This document shows positions 33,660 through 43,577 of a stretch of 64,000 bases of DNA, one piece after another (position 1 is the first letter of the stretch; the number at the start of each line of letters is the position of its first letter). The translations under genes were made by a program, and so were the position numbers. The notes below the pieces were generated by a model that was not told the origin of the DNA, did no database searches, and saw only the letters and a list, made by a program, of their open reading frames with translations. This stretch comes from CAVZCC01 sp963773765 (GTDB lineage Bacteria; Actinomycetota; Acidimicrobiia; Acidimicrobiales; Microtrichaceae). The stretch covers positions 186,001 through 250,000 of the forward strand of contig CAVZCC010000003.1 in assembly GCA_963773765.1 (NCBI GenBank), written 5' to 3'.

Positions 33660-33665
33660 GACGCC

Positions 33666-33860
33666 ATGGGCACCTGCAACAGCTGTGGTCGGGACGACGA
33701 GGAGACCGTGGTGGTCCGGCGCGTCTACCTGGTCCTGCCCGAGGGAACGGCCCCGGGCGACCCCGACACCCTGCAGGAGCGGGCCGAGCCCCGGCCCCAG
33801 GAGGAGCCCGAGCAGTGGTGCGCCAGCTGCCGGGACCACTTCCCCCACCTGCTGGTCTGA
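33666..33860 (+). CDS. Small protein with two CxxC knuckles
   Basis: A 64-residue protein with CNSC at residues 4-7 and CASC near 52-55, spaced like the two halves of a zinc ribbon, joined by an acidic/proline-rich middle (VLPEGTAPGDPDTLQERAEP). It is likely a zinc-binding adaptor or regulator; no family assignment can be made. It is transcribed alone from a leaderless promoter, between two opposite-strand genes. Confidence 0.6.
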   Translation: MGTCNSCGRDDEETVVVRRVYLVLPEGTAPGDPDTLQERAEPRPQEEPEQWCASCRDHFPHLLV

Positions 33861-33867
33861 GCGGGAG

Positions 33868-36146
33868 CTAGCCCGGCGGGGCAGCCGCCGCCGGCCGGGG
33901 CGGGGACGGTCGGAGCCACGGTGGTCGGTGCCACGGTGGTCGTGGGCTTCACCGTCGTGGTGGACGACCCCGGCACGGTGGTGCTGGAACCGCCCGGCAC
34001 CGTGGACGAGGTGGAGGAGGTGGACTTGGGCACCGTGGTGGTGGCGCTGCTGAGGGGCAGCCCGCTGTTCAGGATCTTCTTGCCCGCGTCGGTCGCGGGG
34101 TACTTGCAGGGCGGGTCACCCTTGGTGGCGTTGTTCATGAAGTCCCGCCAGATGGCGGCCGGGAACGTTCCGCCGGCGACCGACTGGCCCTTGTAGGACT
34201 TCATCTCCTCCGGCTGGCGGTAGCCCATCCACACCGACGCCGTGAGGTTGCAGGTGAAGCCCGTGAACCAGGCGTCCTTGGCGTCGTTGGTGGTGCCGGT
34301 CTTGCCCGCGGCCACGGTCCGCATGGCCGCGCTCCGCCCGGTGCCCTTGCTGATGACCCCGGTGAGCACGTTGGTGACGGTGTCGGCCACCTCCTGGCTG
34401 ACCACCTGGGTGCGGGGCACGTCGGTGGAGGCGTCGAACAGGACGCTGCCGTCGGTGTCCTCGATGCGCCGGATCACGTAGGGCTCCACGTGGGAGCCGC
34501 GGTCGGCGAAGGTGGAGTACGCGGACGCCATGTCCAGGACGGACACCTCCTCGGTCCCGAGCACCAGCGAGTACACCGGTTCCAGCGGCGACCGGACACC
34601 CAGCCGGTTGGCCATCTCCGCCAGCCGCTCGGGACGCACCTCGTCCACGATGCCGGCGTACACGGTGTTGGTCGAGCCCCAGGTGGCCTGCTCCACGCGA
34701 GGCACGCCGTGGTCGGCCTTGTCGTAGTTGGCCGGCTTCCAGAGCTTGCCCTCGCTGGCGTAGACGCCGGGGAAGGACGTGGTGGGCGGGGCGGCGAAGC
34801 GTGACTTGACCGAGTACCCGTCCTCCACGAAGGCGGCCAGGGCGAAGGGCTTGAACGTGGAGCCCGGGGCGCGGCCCGACCCACCGCCGTCGGTGCCCAG
34901 CGCCAGGTTGACCTTGTCCGCGTCGTAGTCGGTGCCGCCGACCATGGCCCGGATCTGGCCGTCGGTGTCCACCGCCACCAACGACCCGACCGGGCCGTCG
35001 GGCTGGTCCAGCGATCTTGGTCACGGCCTGGTAGGCGTACTTCTGCAACTCGGGGTCGAACGTCGTGTACACCCGCAGGCCGCGGGTCTCGGCCCCGGGG
35101 CCGAACCGTGAGCGCAGCTGCTGGCGGACCCACTCCACCCAGTACTCCGAGCCGATCTCGCTGTAGCGGACCTCGCCCAGGTCCGTGCGCTCACCGGCAC
35201 GGGGAAGGATCGTGACGTCCTGGGGCGTGCCGTCCGCCGCGGTGGGCGAGAACACCCACGGCACGGCGCCGGCCAGGTCCGCCTGGGACTGGGTGATGTA
35301 GCTCCTCCTCCACCATGGCCCGCAGCACGCTGGTGCGCCGCCGGGTGGCCTCCTCCGGGTCCCGGACGCCGTCCGCCCGCTCCGGTGCCCGCAGCAGCCC
35401 GGCCAGGTAGGCGGCCTGGTGCAGCTGCAGGTCCTTCACGCCGACGCCGAAGTAGGCCCTCGAGGCAGCCTCCACGCCGTAGGCGCCGCGACCGAAGTAG
35501 ACCTCGTTGAGGTAGCGCGTGAGGATCTCCCGCTTGTCCAGCTCCCGCTCGAGCTTCACCGCCAGGACGGCTTCCTTGATCTTCCGGGTGAAGGTCCGCT
35601 CCGACGACAGGTAGACGTTCTTGACGTACTGCTGGGTGATGGTCGACCCGCCCTGCCGGGACTGGCTGCCGCCCGTCAGGTCCTGGAACACCGCCCGGGA
35701 GATGCCGAGTGGATCGACGCCGTTGTGGTCGAAGAACTTGCGGTCCTCGGCCGACAGCACGGCCTGGACCAGCACCGGCGGCAGGTCCTCGTAGTCCACG
35801 AGGACCCGCTCCTCCTTGGCCGACAGGCGCGCCATCGCGTTGTCGAACCCGCACTGGCCGTCGGCCACCGACAGGTCGCACACGAAGGACGTCTCGATCG
35901 GCCGCTTCTCCGGCGGCAGCTCGATGGTGTTCAGCGCCGTCCAGATCCCGCCGACGGCCACGACGGCGACCACCAGCGGCGGCGTAGCCGAACCGGCGGA
36001 GGCGCCAGAACACGCTCCGGCGAGCGGGCGGGTGGGGTTCCCGGAACGACCCGCTGCGCCGTCCGCACCGCTGCTCACCGCCTTGCGCGGGGTCGACCGG
36101 TCGGACCGGGGCGTGGAGCGGGGCTCTCGGGGCGTGGATCGGGCAT
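33868..36146 (-). CDS. ponA: Bifunctional class A penicillin-binding protein (frameshifted; start uncertain)
   Basis: A PBP1-type enzyme that polymerises lipid II (GT51 domain) and crosslinks peptidoglycan (transpeptidase). GT51 motifs: SAEDRKFFDHNGVDPLGISR, GGSTITQQYVKN and RKIKEAVLAVKLE. Transpeptidase motifs: GSTFKPFA (SxxK), WGSTNTVY (SxN) and AGKTGTT (KTG). An N-terminal TM (LVVAVVAVGGIWTAL) and a Thr/Ser/Pro tail frame them. Single-base insertions near 33895, 35012, 35300 and 35985 break the frame; the stop is TAG at 33868 after correction. The start is unresolved (ATG at 36146 is one option). The order DUF5318-ponA-rpsF matches Rv0049-Rv0053. Confidence 0.88.
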
Positions 36147-36275
36147 GGAAGGTCGGGCTGGAGCGGCGGGAGGGGCCGCGGGAGCCGGACCAGTCTGTCG
36201 CGTCGGACCCTCCCGGACCCAGCGCGGTGCCCGGAGCGACTGGGCCGGGTCTCAGGAGACCGGCCGGGGGCCTGC

Positions 36276-36686
36276 TCAGGAGGGCGCTTCGGCGTCCCGC
36301 CCCAGGGGCGAGATGTCCAACAGGTGGTTCCAGCGGCACGCGAGGCAGACCTCCACCGTGTAGCAGCGCAATCCGGTGGTTCCCTGGGCCAGCTTGCGCA
36401 GCTCGGCCCGACTGGCCACCACCCGGCCACCTGCCGGCATCCGCCGACCGAACACGAACCGGACCAGCCGCAGATCGGCCTCGCCGCACACCGGGCAGGG
36501 GGTGCGGGCCTTCTGGGAGCAGTTGGTGCCGATCCGGAGCAGCTCGCCCTGCGCGTCACAGACGTCGGCCCGGGTCAGCTCGCCCGCCCGGAAGCGGTGC
36601 AGCAGCTGACGCCGCGCGAACCGGTAGTCCACGCTGCCGGGTGTTGACCCGGGTCGTCCGGGCGTCTCTGGTGCGAGGAACGGCAC
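36276..36686 (-). CDS. DUF5318 zinc-ribbon protein
   Basis: A 136-residue protein of the actinobacterial DUF5318 family, always next to ponA1 (Rv0049 in M. tuberculosis). It has VDYRFARRQLLHRFRAGEL, then a ribbon with CPVCGEADL and a second pair in CYTVEVCLACRW. Function unknown; the conserved position suggests a link to peptidoglycan synthesis. The GTG at 36686 sits 8 nt after TACCCT, and reading farther upstream is not justified. Confidence 0.85.
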   Translation of the reverse strand: MPFLAPETPGRPGSTPGSVDYRFARRQLLHRFRAGELTRADVCDAQGELLRIGTNCSQKARTPCPVCGEADLRLVRFVFGRRMPAGGRVVASRAELRKLAQGTTGLRCYTVEVCLACRWNHLLDISPLGRDAEAPS

Positions 36687-36694
36687 GGGTGCCA

Positions 36695-36700
36695 AGGGTA
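36695..36700 (-). promoter_or_regulatory. -10 box (TACCCT) of DUF5318-ponA, leaderless
   Basis: Minus-strand TACCCT ends 8 nt before the GTG at 36686. Confidence 0.55.
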
Positions 36701-36770
36701 CCGCCGGTGCGATGCCGCCGGGGCTCCGGGTCCACGACCCCCGACGGGCCGTCGGCCAGACTGAGCGCCG

Positions 36771-37580
36771 ATGGGACCCACCGCACGCGCCACCGGCCGA
36801 CGCCACCCGTCGGCGGGCAACCTCGACTCCCGGCCGTCCCTCGTGCGGGACGGCCAGACGCCGGCCACCCTGCCCCCGGCCAGCTTCCCCCACGGTTCGG
36901 AGGCCCGCCGCGACGTGGTGCAGCTGGGACCGGAACTGGACGACGACACGCTCACCCGGCTGATCGGCCCCGTCGAGGGCAAGCGGGTGCTGGACCTGGG
37001 GTGCGGGGCGGGAGCCGCCTCGATCGCGCTGGCCCGCCGGGGCGCACGCGTGATCGCCGTGGAGGCGTCCACCGCCCGGCTCGCCCAGGCGCGGGCAGCG
37101 GCAGACCTGGCCGAGGTGAAGATCGAGTTCCACCACAGCGACCTGGCCGACCTGGCCTTCGTGCGGGCCGACAGCATCGAACTCGCCATCTCCGTCTACT
37201 CGCTGTCCGGCGTGCAGGACCTCAGCCGGGTGTTCCGCCAGGTGCACCGGGTCCTCACCCCGGAGGCAGCCCTCCTGGTGTCCCTGCCACACCCGTTCGC
37301 CACCATGCTGGAGGTGGAGCCGGAGGAGCAGCAGACGCCCTACCTGACCCGGACCTTCTGGAGCGCCCAGGCCATCGCCTGGCGGGCCGGGGGCGACGAA
37401 GGGGTGACCCACGTCCACCAGATCGGCGACGTGTTCACCACGCTCACCCGGTCGAACTTCCGGGTCGACGCCCTCACGGAGCCGGCCCCGGACCCGGACC
37501 GCCACAGCATCCACCACTCCACCCTGGCGGACTGGGTGCCCAGCACGGTCGTGGTCCGGGCCCGCAAGCTCGGCATCTGA
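36771..37580 (+). CDS. Class I SAM-dependent methyltransferase
   Basis: A 269-residue methyltransferase with motif I RVLDLGCGAGAASIALARRG, motif II-like FHHSDLADLAF and motif III VLTPEAALLVSLPHP. It resembles the UbiE/COQ5 and small-molecule types, but no substrate can be given. The first 55 residues form a disordered basic/proline-rich lead, so a start closer to residue 56 (GPELDDDTL) is possible. It is divergent from DUF5318. Confidence 0.75.
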   Translation: MGPTARATGRRHPSAGNLDSRPSLVRDGQTPATLPPASFPHGSEARRDVVQLGPELDDDTLTRLIGPVEGKRVLDLGCGAGAASIALARRGARVIAVEASTARLAQARAAADLAEVKIEFHHSDLADLAFVRADSIELAISVYSLSGVQDLSRVFRQVHRVLTPEAALLVSLPHPFATMLEVEPEEQQTPYLTRTFWSAQAIAWRAGGDEGVTHVHQIGDVFTTLTRSNFRVDALTEPAPDPDRHSIHHSTLADWVPSTVVVRARKLGI

Positions 37581-37636
37581 GCGGCGCCGGGACCGGCATC
37601 CCGCTCGCACCCGCCGGAGCGGCGCCGGCCGTTCGG

Positions 37637-38071
37637 TCAGTCCTGGCGGTGGCGCACCACGACCACGGGGCACTGGGCGTGGTTCACCACGTAGGTGGTG
37701 ACCGACCCCAGCAGCAGGCCCATGAACCCGCCGTGGCCCCGGCTCCCCACCACCAGGAGGTCCGCGTCGCGGGACAGCGCGATCAGCCGTTCGCCGGCGT
37801 GTCCCTCCAGGACCTCGCTGGAGAGCTCCACCCCGTCCAGCTCGCCCGTGTCACGGACGGAGTCGACCGCGGCGGCCAGCATCGTCTCCGACGCGGCCTG
37901 CAGGTCCGTGGGGTCCGGCACCGCCACCTCGTAGCCCGTGCTCATGATGGGTGTGGTGAACGTCCCGACCACGCGCAGGGGGGCGCCGCGCAGCTTCGCC
38001 TCCGCCCCGGCCCACCGCAGCGCGTCCAGCGAATGCTCCGAGCCGTCGATGCCCACAACGATTCCACCCAT
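37637..38071 (-). CDS. Universal stress protein
   Basis: A 144-residue UspA-fold protein: GIVVGIDGSEHSLDALRWAG at the start and the ATP-binding motif GSRGHGGFMGLLLGSVTTYV (G-2x-G-9x-G-S/T) near the end, so it is of the nucleotide-binding class. Usp proteins bind ATP and regulate growth arrest and stress survival. GAGGAGC lies about 7 nt before the ATG. Confidence 0.93.
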   Translation of the reverse strand: MGGIVVGIDGSEHSLDALRWAGAEAKLRGAPLRVVGTFTTPIMSTGYEVAVPDPTDLQAASETMLAAAVDSVRDTGELDGVELSSEVLEGHAGERLIALSRDADLLVVGSRGHGGFMGLLLGSVTTYVVNHAQCPVVVVRHRQD

Positions 38072-38173
38072 GTCCTGCTCCTCACTCGGACCGGCGGTAC
38101 CGGTCGACCCGTCCGGGCCCTCACCTGATTGTTGCGCGGCGCATCCGTCCTGTCGCTCCGGGACGGGACGGAG

Positions 38174-39575
38174 TCACCCCTCCCGGGCCGCCCACCACTG
38201 GTCGAGCGCGTCCAGGGCCTCGTCCCGATCCATCGGTCCCCGCTCCATGCGCTGGTCCAGCAGGAAGGAGAGGGCCTCACCCACCAGCCGTCCCGGGGGC
38301 AGTCCCAGGTGCTCCATCACGTCGGTGCCGTCCAGGTCCGGCCGGATGGCATCGAGCTCCTCGGCCCGCCGGAGCTCCGCGATGCGCAGCTCCAGGTCGT
38401 CGATGCGCCGCTCGAGCGCCTCCGCCTTGCGCCGGTTCCGGGTGGTGCAGTCGGCCCGGGTCAGGGCCAGCAGCTCCTCCAGCATGGTCACCGGCGTCCC
38501 GGACGAACCGACGCACGGCGGCATCGGTCCACCCCATCTGGTAGGTGTGGAACCGCAGGTGGAGGTAGACGAGTTGCGTCACGTCGTCGACCATCTCGTT
38601 GGAGAACCGCAGGGCCCGCATCCGGTCCCGGGTCATGCGGGCGCCGACCACCTCGTGGTGGTGGAACGACACCCCCTTGCCCCCGATGGACCTGGTCTTG
38701 GGCTTGCCCACGTCGTGGAACAGCGCGGCCAGCCGCACCTTCAGGTCACGGCGCGACTTGGCCACCACCGCGATGGTGTGGCTCAGCACGTCCTTGTGCC
38801 GGTGGATCGGGTCCTGCTCCAGCCGCATGGCCGGGAGCTCCGGCAGGAACAGGTCGGCCAGGCCGGAGTCGTGCACGAACCACAGCCCGACCGACGGGTC
38901 CGGTGCCATGACCAACTTGCACAGCTCGTCGCGGATCCGCTCGGCCGACACGATGGACAGCCGGTCCGCTCCGGCCTCCACGGCCGCGGTCAGTTCGGGG
39001 ACCGGCACCAGGCCGAACCGGGCCATGAACCGGGCGGCCCGCAGCATGCGGAGCGGGTCGTCGGAGAACGACACGTCGGGATCGAGCGGGGTGCGCAGCA
39101 CGCCGCCGGCCAGGTCGGCCAGGCCGCCGAACGGGTCGATCAGCACCGGGCCCCGTCCGCCGTGACCTCCACCGCCATGGCGTTGACCGTGAAGTCACGC
39201 CGGGACAGGTCGGCCTCGATGTCGGTCGCTGAACGCGACGTCGGGCTTGCGGCTGTCCGGGTGGTAGGCCTCGGCCCGGTGCGTGGTGATCTCGAGGACC
39301 ACCCCGCCCACCTTGCAGCCGATGGTGCCGAACCGCTCCCCCTGGGTCCACATGGCCTCCGCCACCGGCCCCACGATGGCCTTGACCTCCCCCGGCTCGG
39401 CGTCGGTGGTCAGGTCGACGTCGTCCTCGTCGGTGCGCACCACCTCGTCGCCGTCGGCGGAGAAGAGGTCGCGGACGACGCCCCCCACCAGGTACAGGCG
39501 CCGGTCGGCCGCGTCGAACAACTCCGCCACCGGGCGGACGACGTCGAACAGGGCGCGGGCGCGCTCGGGGATCAC
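38174..39575 (-). CDS. CCA-adding tRNA nucleotidyltransferase (frameshifted)
   Basis: Adds or repairs the 3' CCA of tRNAs. Class II nucleotidyltransferase core with GGVVRDLF, DVDLTTDAEP (catalytic Asp pair), and RRDFTVNAMA read across a frameshift; then PFGGLADL, LRMLRAARFMARFGL (motif D) and an HD domain LAALFHDVGKPKTRS. This is the pcnA (Rv3907c) type next to dnaA in actinobacteria. Insertions near 38490, 39148 and 39227 break the frame; corrected length is about 466. The GTG start is 6 nt after TAGCCT (39582-39587). Confidence 0.93.
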
Positions 39576-39581
39576 GGGTCG

Positions 39582-39587
39582 AGGCTA
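39582..39587 (-). promoter_or_regulatory. -10 box (TAGCCT) of CCA-adding enzyme gene, leaderless
   Basis: Minus-strand TAGCCT ends 6 nt before the GTG at 39575. Confidence 0.6.
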
Positions 39588-39618
39588 CCGGGCGGTCCGG
39601 GAGGGACCGGAACCCACC

Positions 39619-40632
39619 TCAGGCCGTGTCGAGCCGCTCGCGGACGTGCACCGCACGTTCCACCGCGGTGTCGCCCGGCCCGCCCGACGTCGGCGCCTCG
39701 GGGTGGATCCGGTCGCCCAGGAGCGCCGACACGGTGGCGGCCGAGGAGTGCGCCACCGCGGTCAGGTCGTAGCCGCCCTCCAGGAAGGCCAGGCGGCGTC
39801 CTGCCGGGACCAGCTCGACCAGGTCGGCGGTGAGGTCGCCGAAGTCCCCCGAGCTGAGCCCGAGGTCCGTCAGCGGGTCGTCCCGGTGGGCGTCGAAGCC
39901 CGCGGACAGGATCACCCAGGTGGTCCCGTGACCGGCCAGGGCCGGAGCCACCAGGTCCTGCACCGACCGCCGGTAGTGCTCGCCGGTGGATCCGGGCGGC
40001 ATGGGGATGTTGAGCGTGGACCCGGCGCCGTCACCCGACCCGGTCTCCTCCACCCTGCCGCTGCCGGGGTACAGGGGGTGCTGGTGCCAGGACACGTACA
40101 GCACGTCGCCACGCTCGTAGAAGATGTCCTGGGTCCCGTTGCCGTGGTGGGCGTCGAAGTCGACCACGGCCACCCGCTCGCCCCGCGCGGCCAGGTCGGC
40201 GGCGGCCACGGCGGCATGGTTGAACAGGCAGAACCCCATGGCCCGGGTCGACGTGGCGTGGTGGCCCGGGGGGCGCACCGCGACGAAGGCGGCGTCGGCC
40301 TCCCCCGCCCGCAGCCGCTCGACGGCGTCCAGGCCCGCCCCGGACGCCAGCCGGGCCAGGTCGGCGGACCGGTCCGACACCACCGTGTCGGCATCCACGT
40401 GGGTCCGCCCGGACAGGCAGAACCGCTCGATCCCCCGGATGTACGCCTCGGGGTGGACCCGCTCCAGTTCCGCGTCGGTGGCGGGTCGGGGACGCACCCT
40501 GGCCACGGCGTCGTCCAGGTCGTGCAGGGTGAGGCCGTCGATGACCGCCGTCAGCCGGTCCGGTCGCTCGGGGTGGTATGGCCCGGTGTCGTGCTGGAGG
40601 AACCGCTCGTCCGCGTACATCAGCACGGCCAT
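39619..40632 (-). CDS. Histone deacetylase-family amidohydrolase
   Basis: A 337-residue zinc deacetylase of the HDAC/acetoin-utilisation (AcuC)/acetylpolyamine deacetylase family. RPPGHHA (catalytic His pair), VVDFDAHHGNGTQDIFY (zinc Asp/His), SWHQHPLYPGSG and ILSAGFDAHRDDPL (second zinc Asp) are all intact. Bacterial members deacetylate acetyl-lysines on enzymes such as acetyl-CoA synthetase, or acetylpolyamines. The ATG sits 7 nt after a TACGCT box. It is divergent from the acetyltransferase gene with only 43 bp between. Confidence 0.92.
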   Translation of the reverse strand: MAVLMYADERFLQHDTGPYHPERPDRLTAVIDGLTLHDLDDAVARVRPRPATDAELERVHPEAYIRGIERFCLSGRTHVDADTVVSDRSADLARLASGAGLDAVERLRAGEADAAFVAVRPPGHHATSTRAMGFCLFNHAAVAAADLAARGERVAVVDFDAHHGNGTQDIFYERGDVLYVSWHQHPLYPGSGRVEETGSGDGAGSTLNIPMPPGSTGEHYRRSVQDLVAPALAGHGTTWVILSAGFDAHRDDPLTDLGLSSGDFGDLTADLVELVPAGRRLAFLEGGYDLTAVAHSSAATVSALLGDRIHPEAPTSGGPGDTAVERAVHVRERLDTA

Positions 40633-40639
40633 GGCTTGC

Positions 40640-40645
40640 AGCGTA
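40640..40645 (-). promoter_or_regulatory. -10 box (TACGCT) of deacetylase gene, leaderless
   Basis: Minus-strand TACGCT ends 7 nt before the ATG at 40632. The divergent -10 box (40665-40670) lies 19 bp away. Confidence 0.6.
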
Positions 40646-40664
40646 GCGGGGAGGTCCCGTGGCC

Positions 40665-40670
40665 TAATCT
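40665..40670 (+). promoter_or_regulatory. -10 box (TAATCT) of acetyltransferase gene
   Basis: TAATCT ends 5 nt before the GTG at 40676. Confidence 0.5.
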
Positions 40671-40675
40671 CGGTC

Positions 40676-41467
40676 GTGCGCCCGCGCCGGACGAGCGTGT
40701 CGGGACCGACGCACGCCCAGCCGCAGGAGAGCCCGAGCGACCGTATGAGCACCCGCCACACGCTGACCGTCGGTGACGACCGGTTCCGCATCGGTCCGTG
40801 GCACGCGGACGGACACATCGCCTACCTGGCGTTGCCGCCCGAGGTTCCCCGACCCAGCGTCGAGGGCCTGCAGCGATGCCTCGTCCGCATCGCCGACGCC
40901 GGGTACTCGTCGGTCATCACGTCCGGCGCTGCACCCCGACGAGGCCCACTCCTTCCTCCAGACCGGGTTCGAGGAGTACGACCGCCTGCGTGTGCTGGCG
41001 CACGACCTGCGGAACCTCGACCCGGTCCGGCCACCGCTCGACCCGTCGGCGCGGCTGCGCCGGGCCCGTCGACGGGACCGGGACGCCGCGCTCGGTGGTG
41101 GACGCCCGGGCCTTCCCCACCTTCTGGCGGCTCGACGCCGCTGCGTTGTCCGAGGCCGAGGCCGCCACGCCGGTCAGCCGGTTCCGGGTCGCGACCCTGC
41201 GGGGTCGGGTGGTCGGCTACGCCATCACCGGACGGGGCGCCGGCCAGGGGTTCCTGCAGCGGCTGGCAACGGATCCGGACCTCTACGGGCGACGGCGTGG
41301 GCTCCGCCCTGGTCGTGGACGCACTGCAGTGGTCCGCCCGCCGCCGGGCCCGGCGGGTGCTGGTCAACACCCAGCGGGAGAACACGCGCGCCCTGGACCT
41401 CTACCGCCGACTCGGGTTCGAGCCCACCCCGACCGACCTGGTCGTGCTGCGCCGGCCCGTCCCATGA
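40676..41467 (+). CDS. GNAT-family N-acetyltransferase (frameshifted)
   Basis: About 260 residues with a C-terminal GNAT fold: VVDARAFPTFWRLDAAALSE, FRVATLRGRVVGYAITGRGA, the acetyl-CoA loop near LATDPDLYGDGVGSALV and RVLVNTQRENTRALDLYRRL with GFEP, the RimI-like end. The N-terminal third is a second, degenerate GNAT-like or unknown region. Single-base insertions near 40925, 41090 and 41289 break the frame. GTG 40676 is set by the -10 box; ATG 40745 is the alternative. Substrate unknown; the partner deacetylase suggests protein or small-amine acetylation, by inference. Confidence 0.78.
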   Translation: MRPRRTSVSGPTHAQPQESPSDRMSTRHTLTVGDDRFRIGPWHADGHIAYLALPPEVPRPSVEGLQRCLVRIADAGYSSVITSGAAPRRGPLLPPDRVRGVRPPACAGARPAEPRPGPATARPVGAAAPGPSTGPGRRARWWTPGPSPPSGGSTPLRCPRPRPPRRSAGSGSRPCGVGWSATPSPDGAPARGSCSGWQRIRTSTGDGVGSALVVDALQWSARRRARRVLVNTQRENTRALDLYRRLGFEPTPTDLVVLRRPVP

Positions 41468-43566
41468 CCCGGCGACTCGGCCTGGCCGTCCTGGCCCTGG
41501 TGGTCCTGCTGGCCGCCATCGCAGGCGGCGGACGACCGCCGGCGGCCGGGGCCGCCGACGACATGCTGGAGGTCACGTCGGTCAGCCCGTGGGTGGACCC
41601 CGAGGGTGTGTTCCAGGTCCGGTTCGGTCCGAGCTCAGCGGTCCCGCTCGACGCCGTCTTCTCCTACACCGTCCACCAGCGGCTCCGCCCCGGCCCCGAG
41701 GGGCCACTGCGTTCGACCCTGGAGGACATCCTGGACGGGGGCGGGCTGGGCGGGGTCCTGCAGTCCCCCGTCAACGCCTCCGTCCTGACCCTGGGCAACC
41801 CGGCGGACGGACTGGTCCTGGACATCCCGGTGCGCTCCGAGCGCGCAACGGGTCCGAACGGGTGCTGCTCCCCACCCCCGGGGTCCACCCGGTGGAGCTC
41901 CGACTGACCAGTGCGACCGGCCAGGAGCTGTGGAGTGAGGTGGTGTTCCTGAACCGGCTCCCGGTCGAGCCGGTCACGGCCCCGGACGGCCGGCCGGGGC
42001 GGGTGAGCGTGTCGTTGGTCCTGCCCGTGGACGGGCCGCCGGCACTGGACCTGGACGGATCACCGTCCTTGGACATCGAGACCCGCGCCGCCCTCGCGGC
42101 CGCGACCACCCTGTTGTCCGAGGTCCCCGAGGCGCCGCTGACCCTGGCCCTTCGCCCCAACGTCCTCAGCGCCGTCACCCGGTCCGCGGACACCGTCGAC
42201 GCGCGGTTCCTGCAGAGCCTCGCCGCGCCCGACCTGCAGGCGACCGTGGCCCGGATGCCCTACGTGGCGGTGGACACCGGCGGGCTCCTGGCGGTCGGCG
42301 GGGGTGGCGACCTGCTCCGCCAGGTGGACCTGGGAGACCGCACGCTCTCGGCCTCGACCGGCCGCCGGCCCGTGCCGACCACCTGGTACCTGGACGACAC
42401 CGTCTCCCCGGAGGCCCTCCCGCTCCTGGCCAGCCTGGGCACCGACCGCGTCGTGGTCTCCTCGGACCGGCTGCGGCTCCCGACCGGGGTCCCGGCCGAC
42501 ACGTCGCAGACCGGCGCGGTGGGTCTGCAGTCCGCCCCCGGGCTGACCGCGACGAGCTACGACCCCCGGATGACGTTGCGGCTGACCGCCGACTCGGAGG
42601 ACCCCGCGGTCCGGGCCAACCAGGTCGTCACCGAGCTCATGACCACGTGGTTCGGCGCGGCGGAGGACCCGGGCGCAGGCTTCCCCGGGCCCAGCTCCGT
42701 GATCGTGATCCCGGCCGCGACCGAGCCCGACGCGCTGCGGGCCCTGGTCCCCGCCCTCACCGGCACCGGGCCCCTGTCCACGGCGGCCGAGGACATCCCG
42801 ACCACACCCGTCACGGTGCGGGACAAGGAGGTCATCGCCGCCCTCGCGCCCCGGACACCACCCGACCAGCAGCCCGCGGTGGACGGCGCACGGACCAGCC
42901 GCGTCACCGTCGACGGCTTCCGGTCCATGACCGCAGGGGCGGATCCGGACTCCGCCACCTGGGAGCTGCTCAACGCCCAGACCCTGTCCACCGCGATGGA
43001 CGGGCCCGAGCGGACGGCCACCCACGCCAGGATCCAGGAGTCCGTGGACACCCGGCTGGCTGCCATCGAGGTCCCGCGGTCACGGCGGGTCGTCCTCACC
43101 AGCCGGGAGGCCACCATCCCGCTCCGGTTCCGCAACGACCTGCCCTACGAGGTCCGCCTCCTGATGCGGACCCGGTCCCCGCGCCTGGAGATCACCGGTG
43201 GCGAGACCCGGGAGATCGTGCTGGCCCCGGGCGAGAACCGCATCGACCTGCCCGTGGTGGCGCGCGCCGCCGGGGGCCGCCCTGCTGCGCATCGACCTCC
43301 GGTCCCCCGACGGCGCCATCCGGCTGCCGGCCAGCTCCGTCCCCGTCACGTCGTCCACCATCTCGGGCGTCGGGGCCGCGCTGTCGGTCCTGTCACTGCT
43401 GTTCCTGGCCGGGTGGTGGATCCGGACCCACCGCCGGGGCCGCCACCAGGAGGCGGGCGGCGCGGGCGACCGCCACCGGCCGGGACGGGACCGACGACGG
43501 CCCCGACCGGTCCGGACCGGTGCCCGCCGGGGTGGACACCGGTCCCGGCCCCACCACGCCCGGTAG
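41464..43566 (+). CDS. Secreted DUF6049-like envelope protein (frameshifted)
   Basis: About 695 residues: signal peptide (LGLAVLALVVLLAAIAGGGR), a large extracytoplasmic region with immunoglobulin-like beta segments, a C-terminal TM (GAALSVLSLLFLAGWWI) and a short basic cytoplasmic tail. Position and architecture match Rv3909, the conserved membrane protein between pcnA and mviN in mycobacteria. The ATG overlaps the acetyltransferase stop (ATGA). Extra bases near 41860 and 43274 interrupt the frame. It ends in TAG 43564-43566, which is part of the -10 box for the kinase gene. Confidence 0.75.
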
Positions 43567-43569
43567 CGT
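43564..43569 (+). promoter_or_regulatory. -10 box (TAGCGT) of kinase gene, overlaps upstream stop codon
   Basis: TAGCGT ends 8 nt before the GTG at 43578; its TAG is the stop of the preceding gene. Confidence 0.6.
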
Positions 43570-43577
43570 GGGTCCAG

